64,000 nt of DNA from Aliidongia sp035943795. GTDB lineage: Bacteria > Pseudomonadota > Alphaproteobacteria > ATCC43930 > CGMCC-115725. The notes beneath the pieces are model-generated. The model saw only the letters and a list, made by a program, of their open reading frames with translations. It made no database searches and was not told where the DNA came from. This document shows positions 60,436 to 64,000 of the stretch, in pieces. How positions within the stretch are numbered: position 1 is the first letter of the stretch; each line of letters starts with the position of its first letter. The DNA lies in NCBI RefSeq assembly GCF_035943795.1, contig NZ_DASZBY010000066.1, forward strand, positions 1 through 64,000, in the 5' to 3' direction. The translations under genes and the position numbers were made by a program.

Positions 60436-61965
60436 TCAGAACTGGAAATAGAGGAACTGGCTCTTCTGCGCGCCGGCCATGATGACCAGGCAAGCCGCCG
60501 CGCCGACCCCGATCGCAACGGCCCAGAAGCCGTTGGCGGACCAGCTCCCGCGCGCAACCGGCGCCATCTCGTCGAGCATCGGGCGTTGTCTGGCCATGAT
60601 CTGCGCCACGTTCGGGGCGAACAGGACGACGGCCCCCAGTATGATGGCCGAAGTCAGGAAATTGCCATCGAAGGCGGTCGGCGCATCCGCCAGCAGCGGC
60701 ACGCCGAATTTCCGGGCGAGCGGTACGGCTTTGGTGAGAAAAGCGGGCACGGCGATACCGTTCAGGAACACCATGCCCCGCAGCACAGCGAAGGCATCGG
60801 CGAGCGAGGCCGCTCGGAAGAACACCCATCCGACGATGACGAAGAGCAGCGTCGATCCTGTCGACAGGATGCGCGGCAAACGCGCCGTCCGTGCGCCAGG
60901 CTTTGCCGGAAATACTTCGCGCCACGCGTGGTTGATCGCCAATCCGGCTCCGTGGAACGCGCCCCATAAGATGAAAGTGAACCCGGCCCCATGCCAAAGC
61001 CCGCCCAGCAGCATGGTCACGAACAGGTTGAGATAACGGCGTGCCTTGCCCCGCCGTCCGCCGCCCAGGGGAATGTAGAGATAGTCCCTGAGGAACCGGG
61101 ACAGTGTCATGTGCCAGCGGCGCCAGAATTCGATCAGCGAATCCGCTTTGTACGGCGAGTTGAAATTCAGCGGCAGCTTGATGTTGAACAGGATGCTGAT
61201 GCCGATGGCCATGTCGCAATAGCCGGAGAAATCGAAATATATCTGGAAAGTATAGGCGATCGCGGCGGCCCAGGAATCGAAAAAATCCGGCCGCTGACCA
61301 GAAGAGATCGAATCGAAGACGACGTTCGCGTAGGAGGAAATCGAGTCCGCGATCACGACTTTCTTGAAAAGTCCGATCACGAAGACGGTAACGCCCACGT
61401 TGATATGATCCCTGCTGGGCCTGACGGAGGCTCCTGAACGGAACTGCGGCATCATTTCGGCGTGATGCAAGATCGGTCCCGCAATCAAATGCGGGAAATA
61501 CGTCACGAAGAGGAAATAGGATAGGAAGTCAGGCTCGTCCGCCTTTCTCTTGTACGAGTCCACCAGATAGGCGATCTGCGTGAACGTGAAAAATGAAATT
61601 CCGATCGGCAGCCGAATCGGATTGTCGAACAGATGGACGCCGAAATAGCTCAGCGCGGAATGTTCGAAGAAATTCGCGTATTTATAATATGCCAGCACCG
61701 TCAAGTTGGTGGCAATCGCCAAGGCGGTAAACCGCCCCCGCCATGGTCCTCGGGATTTTGCGATCAGCAGGCCCATGACATAGTTGAACACCACGGATGC
61801 GACGAGGATGGGCGCGTCGCCCGGATGCCACCAGGCATAGAAGAACAGTGAAGCCGCAACGAGCCATGCGACGGCGTATCGTCGCGAACGCTTTCCAAGT
61901 AGAAAATAGCCGACCAGGACGACAGGTAAGAAGGCAAAGATAAATTCAGCCGAATTGAATAGCAT
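60436..61965 (-). CDS. MBOAT family membrane O-acyltransferase (AlgI/DltB type)
   Basis: A 509-residue polytopic protein of the MBOAT family. It contains SFFTFTQIAYLVDSYKRKA, the FWRRWHMTLSRFLRDYLYIPLGGGRRG region with conserved Trp and His, and the catalytic-His helix NLFVTMLLGGLWHGAGFTFILWGAFHG. It should carry acetyl or another acyl group across the inner membrane for O-acylation of a polymer. The start ATG 61965 follows GGGAAAGAG. The SGNH partner lies downstream, but no polysaccharide synthesis genes are here, so the target polymer is encoded elsewhere. Confidence 0.92.
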   Translation of the reverse strand: MLFNSAEFIFAFLPVVLVGYFLLGKRSRRYAVAWLVAASLFFYAWWHPGDAPILVASVVFNYVMGLLIAKSRGPWRGRFTALAIATNLTVLAYYKYANFFEHSALSYFGVHLFDNPIRLPIGISFFTFTQIAYLVDSYKRKADEPDFLSYFLFVTYFPHLIAGPILHHAEMMPQFRSGASVRPSRDHINVGVTVFVIGLFKKVVIADSISSYANVVFDSISSGQRPDFFDSWAAAIAYTFQIYFDFSGYCDMAIGISILFNIKLPLNFNSPYKADSLIEFWRRWHMTLSRFLRDYLYIPLGGGRRGKARRYLNLFVTMLLGGLWHGAGFTFILWGAFHGAGLAINHAWREVFPAKPGARTARLPRILSTGSTLLFVIVGWVFFRAASLADAFAVLRGMVFLNGIAVPAFLTKAVPLARKFGVPLLADAPTAFDGNFLTSAIILGAVVLFAPNVAQIMARQRPMLDEMAPVARGSWSANGFWAVAIGVGAAACLVIMAGAQKSQFLYFQF

Positions 61966-62292
61966 AAACTCTTTCCCAGATGCCCTGAGCAGATCGAGTA
62001 AAAACCGGAAAAAATCTCGAGAGGCTTCTTTTCCTTTGCGGAAACGGCCTATGCCAAATCCGAATATGCCGCCGCGAAATCGGAACGTCTCCGACCCGGG
62101 CGGGATCGCGCGAAGATATTCGAGCGCGCTTTGTCTTTGCAAGCTCGCGTCGAGGCCGATGCGGAAAGCCCATGGGGCGCCCGTGCCCTCCCGAATTCAT
62201 CCCGCCGAGCGGTTCACGGCGCTTGCGGGCATCGCCGGCGTCAGCCCTCATGTCCTTTCGAGCCTGACCGGCCTTTCCTCCGGAGGATGACG
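61966..62292. other. intergenic region between MBOAT and crotonase genes
   Basis: This 327-bp divergent spacer has no supported gene. It is AT-richer near the MBOAT start (AAAAAATCTCGAGAGGCTTC, TTCCTTTGCGGAAA) and must contain both promoters. I see no clear operator, and the long frames crossing it lack ribosome sites. Confidence 0.5.
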
Positions 62293-63063
62293 ATGCCTGA
62301 CCAGATGACCCTGCAGGAACGGCGCGACGGCGCGACCGTCGTGCTGACGATCGACAATCCGGCGCGGCGCAACGCGCTCAGCATGCCGATCCGCGTGGCC
62401 ATGGTCGAGGCGCTGGAGCGGATCGAGGGCGACCGCTCGGTGCGCGCCATCGTGCTGACCGGCGCCGGGACCGTGTTCAGTTCCGGCGGCGACATCAGCG
62501 GCATGGATGCGGCCGATCTCGCAGCCGGCCGCGAGCGGTTTCGCCTGACCCATCGGTTGGTCCGGCTGATGATCAAGAGCGCCAAGCCGATCATCGCCGC
62601 GGTCGAAGGCTGGTGCGCCGGCGGTGCCGTCGGGCTGGCGCTCGCCGGCGATACGGTCGTGGCCTCAGCAGATGCCCGTTTCGTCATGTCGTTCGGCAAG
62701 ATCGGCCTCGTTCCCGACTTCGGCTGCCTGCACACCTTGCCGCTGCGCATCGGCCAGGGTCGCGCGCGGCAGATGATGTTGTATGGCGAGCCGATCGGTG
62801 CGGCCGAGGCCCTGCAGATCGGGCTGATCGACCAGATGGTGCCGCCGGGCACGGCGCTGGCGGCCGCCATCGAACGGTCCCGCCTGTTCGATGCGACAGC
62901 GCCGCTGCCGGTCGCGCTGACCAAGCAATATCTCGCCAACGGCCTGGACGCGGCGCTCGACTGGGAACGGGATGCGCAATCCACCCTGTTCCTGACGTCC
63001 GACCATGCCGAAGGCAAGTCGGCATTCCTCGAGAAGCGTCCGCCGACATTCGAAGGCAGATGA
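62293..63063 (+). CDS. enoyl-CoA hydratase/isomerase family protein
   Basis: A 256-residue crotonase-fold protein. The oxyanion-hole segments GAGTVFSSGGDISGMDA and EGWCAGGAVGLALAGD are present. Instead of the two catalytic glutamates of hydratases the active-site region reads FGKIGLVPDFGCLHTLP, with Asp in the place used by PaaG-like isomerases, so an isomerase role is more likely than hydration. ATG 62293 is chosen because CGGAGG lies 6 bp upstream; 62287 is an alternative. A second crotonase gene follows 33 bp later, suggesting consecutive steps on one acyl-CoA. Confidence 0.9.
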   Translation: MPDQMTLQERRDGATVVLTIDNPARRNALSMPIRVAMVEALERIEGDRSVRAIVLTGAGTVFSSGGDISGMDAADLAAGRERFRLTHRLVRLMIKSAKPIIAAVEGWCAGGAVGLALAGDTVVASADARFVMSFGKIGLVPDFGCLHTLPLRIGQGRARQMMLYGEPIGAAEALQIGLIDQMVPPGTALAAAIERSRLFDATAPLPVALTKQYLANGLDAALDWERDAQSTLFLTSDHAEGKSAFLEKRPPTFEGR

Positions 63064-63096
63064 CGTCGGAAAATCCTTGAGGGAGGAGCCACAGAC

Positions 63097-63864
63097 ATGA
63101 GCGACGTTCGCATCACCACCGACGGCCATGTCGGCATCGCGGAGATCTGCCGCGGACCGAACAATTATTTCGATGTCGATCTGATCCGTGAACTGGCCTC
63201 GGCGTTCGAAGCGTTCGATGCCGACCCGGCGATCCGCAGCATCCTGCTGGTGTCGGAAGGCCGGAATTTCTGTGCAGGCGCCGACTTCACCTCGCCTGCC
63301 AGCGCCGTGGTCGGCAGCGAGCGCGAAGGCGGGCACCTCTATCAGCACGCGGCGCGGCTGTTCCGGTGCGAGACGCCGGTCGTGGCCGCGGTCCAGGGCG
63401 CGGCCGTGGGCGGCGGGCTGGGCTTGTCACTGGTCGCCGATTTCCGGGTCGCCGCGGCCGACTCCCGTTTCACAGCCAACTTCAACCGCCTGGGCTTCCA
63501 TCCCGGCTTCGGGCTCAGCGTCACCCTGCCGCGCGTGATCGGCGTGCAGAAAGCCGCCCTGCTGTTCTATACCGGCCGCAGGATCGGCGGCGAGGAAGCG
63601 CACGCGATCGGCCTGGTCGACGTGCTGCAACCCACGGCAGGGCTGCGCGCGGCGGCGCTGGCGCTCGCCACCGAGATCGCCCAATCCGCACCGATCGCCG
63701 TGGCGTCGACCCGGCGCACCCTGCGCCGGGGCCTTGCAGACGCAGTCGCCGCGATCACCGATCACGAATTGGCCGAGCAGCAGCAGCATTTCGAGACGGC
63801 GGATTTCAAGGAAGGCGTCAAGGCGATGGCCGAGCGGCGGCTACCGGTATTCGCGCGGCGATGA
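63097..63864 (+). CDS. enoyl-CoA hydratase/isomerase family protein
   Basis: A 255-residue crotonase-fold protein. SEGRNFCAGADFTSP and QGAAVGGGLGLSLVADF give the oxyanion hole. The region where hydratases carry a Glu reads NFNRLGFHPGFG, so neither typical catalytic glutamate is obvious. GGGAGGAG precedes the ATG. Same strand and 33 bp behind the first crotonase gene, so a common transcript is likely. Substrate unknown; a branched or cyclic acyl-CoA is possible. Confidence 0.9.
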   Translation: MSDVRITTDGHVGIAEICRGPNNYFDVDLIRELASAFEAFDADPAIRSILLVSEGRNFCAGADFTSPASAVVGSEREGGHLYQHAARLFRCETPVVAAVQGAAVGGGLGLSLVADFRVAAADSRFTANFNRLGFHPGFGLSVTLPRVIGVQKAALLFYTGRRIGGEEAHAIGLVDVLQPTAGLRAAALALATEIAQSAPIAVASTRRTLRRGLADAVAAITDHELAEQQQHFETADFKEGVKAMAERRLPVFARR

Positions 63865-64000
63865 CGTCGAACGCTTCGGCCTATTTCAGGATCAATCGCC
63901 TGCCCCGGATGCGTGCAAAATAGTTCGACCGCTCCCGTCATCAGGCCGTACGGTGTAACGACGCGCGACACGCCCCGACCTTGGCCTGTTCAGGCACGTA
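63865..64000. other. window end, no gene seen
   Basis: The last 136 bp contain only short open frames that overlap each other and no ribosome site or terminator I can defend. Confidence 0.5.

Noticed and set aside
1..64000. CRISPR arrays, tRNA or rRNA genes, transposases, phage genes
   Set aside because: No direct-repeat array, cloverleaf, transposase motif or phage structural gene could be found by reading both strands.

Overview
The window is 64 kb of high-GC chromosome that looks like a free-living alphaproteobacterium, most plausibly of the Rhodospirillales/Azospirillales type. This is an inference from gene content: a single-domain PAS_5 protein, an IalB-family protein, a DctPQM TRAP transporter, many LysR/GntR/TetR regulators and dense operons whose genes overlap by 4 bp (ATGA/GTGA). 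No rRNA, tRNA, CRISPR array, phage or insertion sequence was found. About 58 protein genes can be supported, in what looks like metabolic accessory chromosome rather than a mobile island.

Layout. 0-8.4 kb: end of an unknown gene, a GNAT acetyltransferase, a ThDP-dependent acetolactate-synthase-like enzyme, a TetR-haloalkane dehalogenase pair, a cupin divergent from a complete TRAP transporter, a PAS_5 protein and an ABM monooxygenase. 8.4-12.1 kb: an amidase, acetamidase/formamidase and SoxR operon, then a FlbD-like small protein with a P-loop kinase. 12.2-18.6 kb: a probable sulfur block with nitrite/sulfite reductase, a NitT/TauT-type binding protein, an aldo/keto reductase, TetR, a YeiH-type putative sulfite/sulfate exporter preceded by an unlisted 40-residue membrane peptide, and an Rrf2 regulator. 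Its three AT-rich intergenic regions share a TGTAATTT-centred motif. 18.7-34.6 kb: a large hybrid histidine kinase with a FixL-like PAS, a thiolase, a WYL-VOC-EVE operon, a LysR-controlled RND efflux pump, an HpnL-like membrane protein, MFS, LysR and nitronate monooxygenase.

34.7-39.2 kb: a four-gene operon with 4-bp overlaps, encoding aconitase X large and small subunits, an aldose-1-epimerase-like protein and an S9 peptidase. 39.2-50.9 kb: SDR, IalB protein, Tat-exported GH28 enzyme with a strong terminator, LysR/DHA2 MFS, GntR with an orphan binding protein, an aminotransferase and a GDSL autotransporter. 50.9-59.5 kb: a LigI-like amidohydrolase divergent from a six-gene catabolic operon (Ldh-type dehydrogenase, MBL hydrolase, GntR, full-length aconitase, isocitrate/isopropylmalate-type dehydrogenase, MFS importer), with GntR-like palindromes between them. 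59.5-63.9 kb: an MBOAT/SGNH O-acylation pair and two crotonase-fold genes.

The best candidates for undescribed biology are the tricarboxylate-type operon at 51-59.5 kb, the Rrf2-linked sulfur block with its small membrane peptide, the aconitase X-peptidase operon, and the FixL-like PAS in a CHASE3 hybrid kinase. All functional statements come from reading motifs and families by eye; no database search was run.
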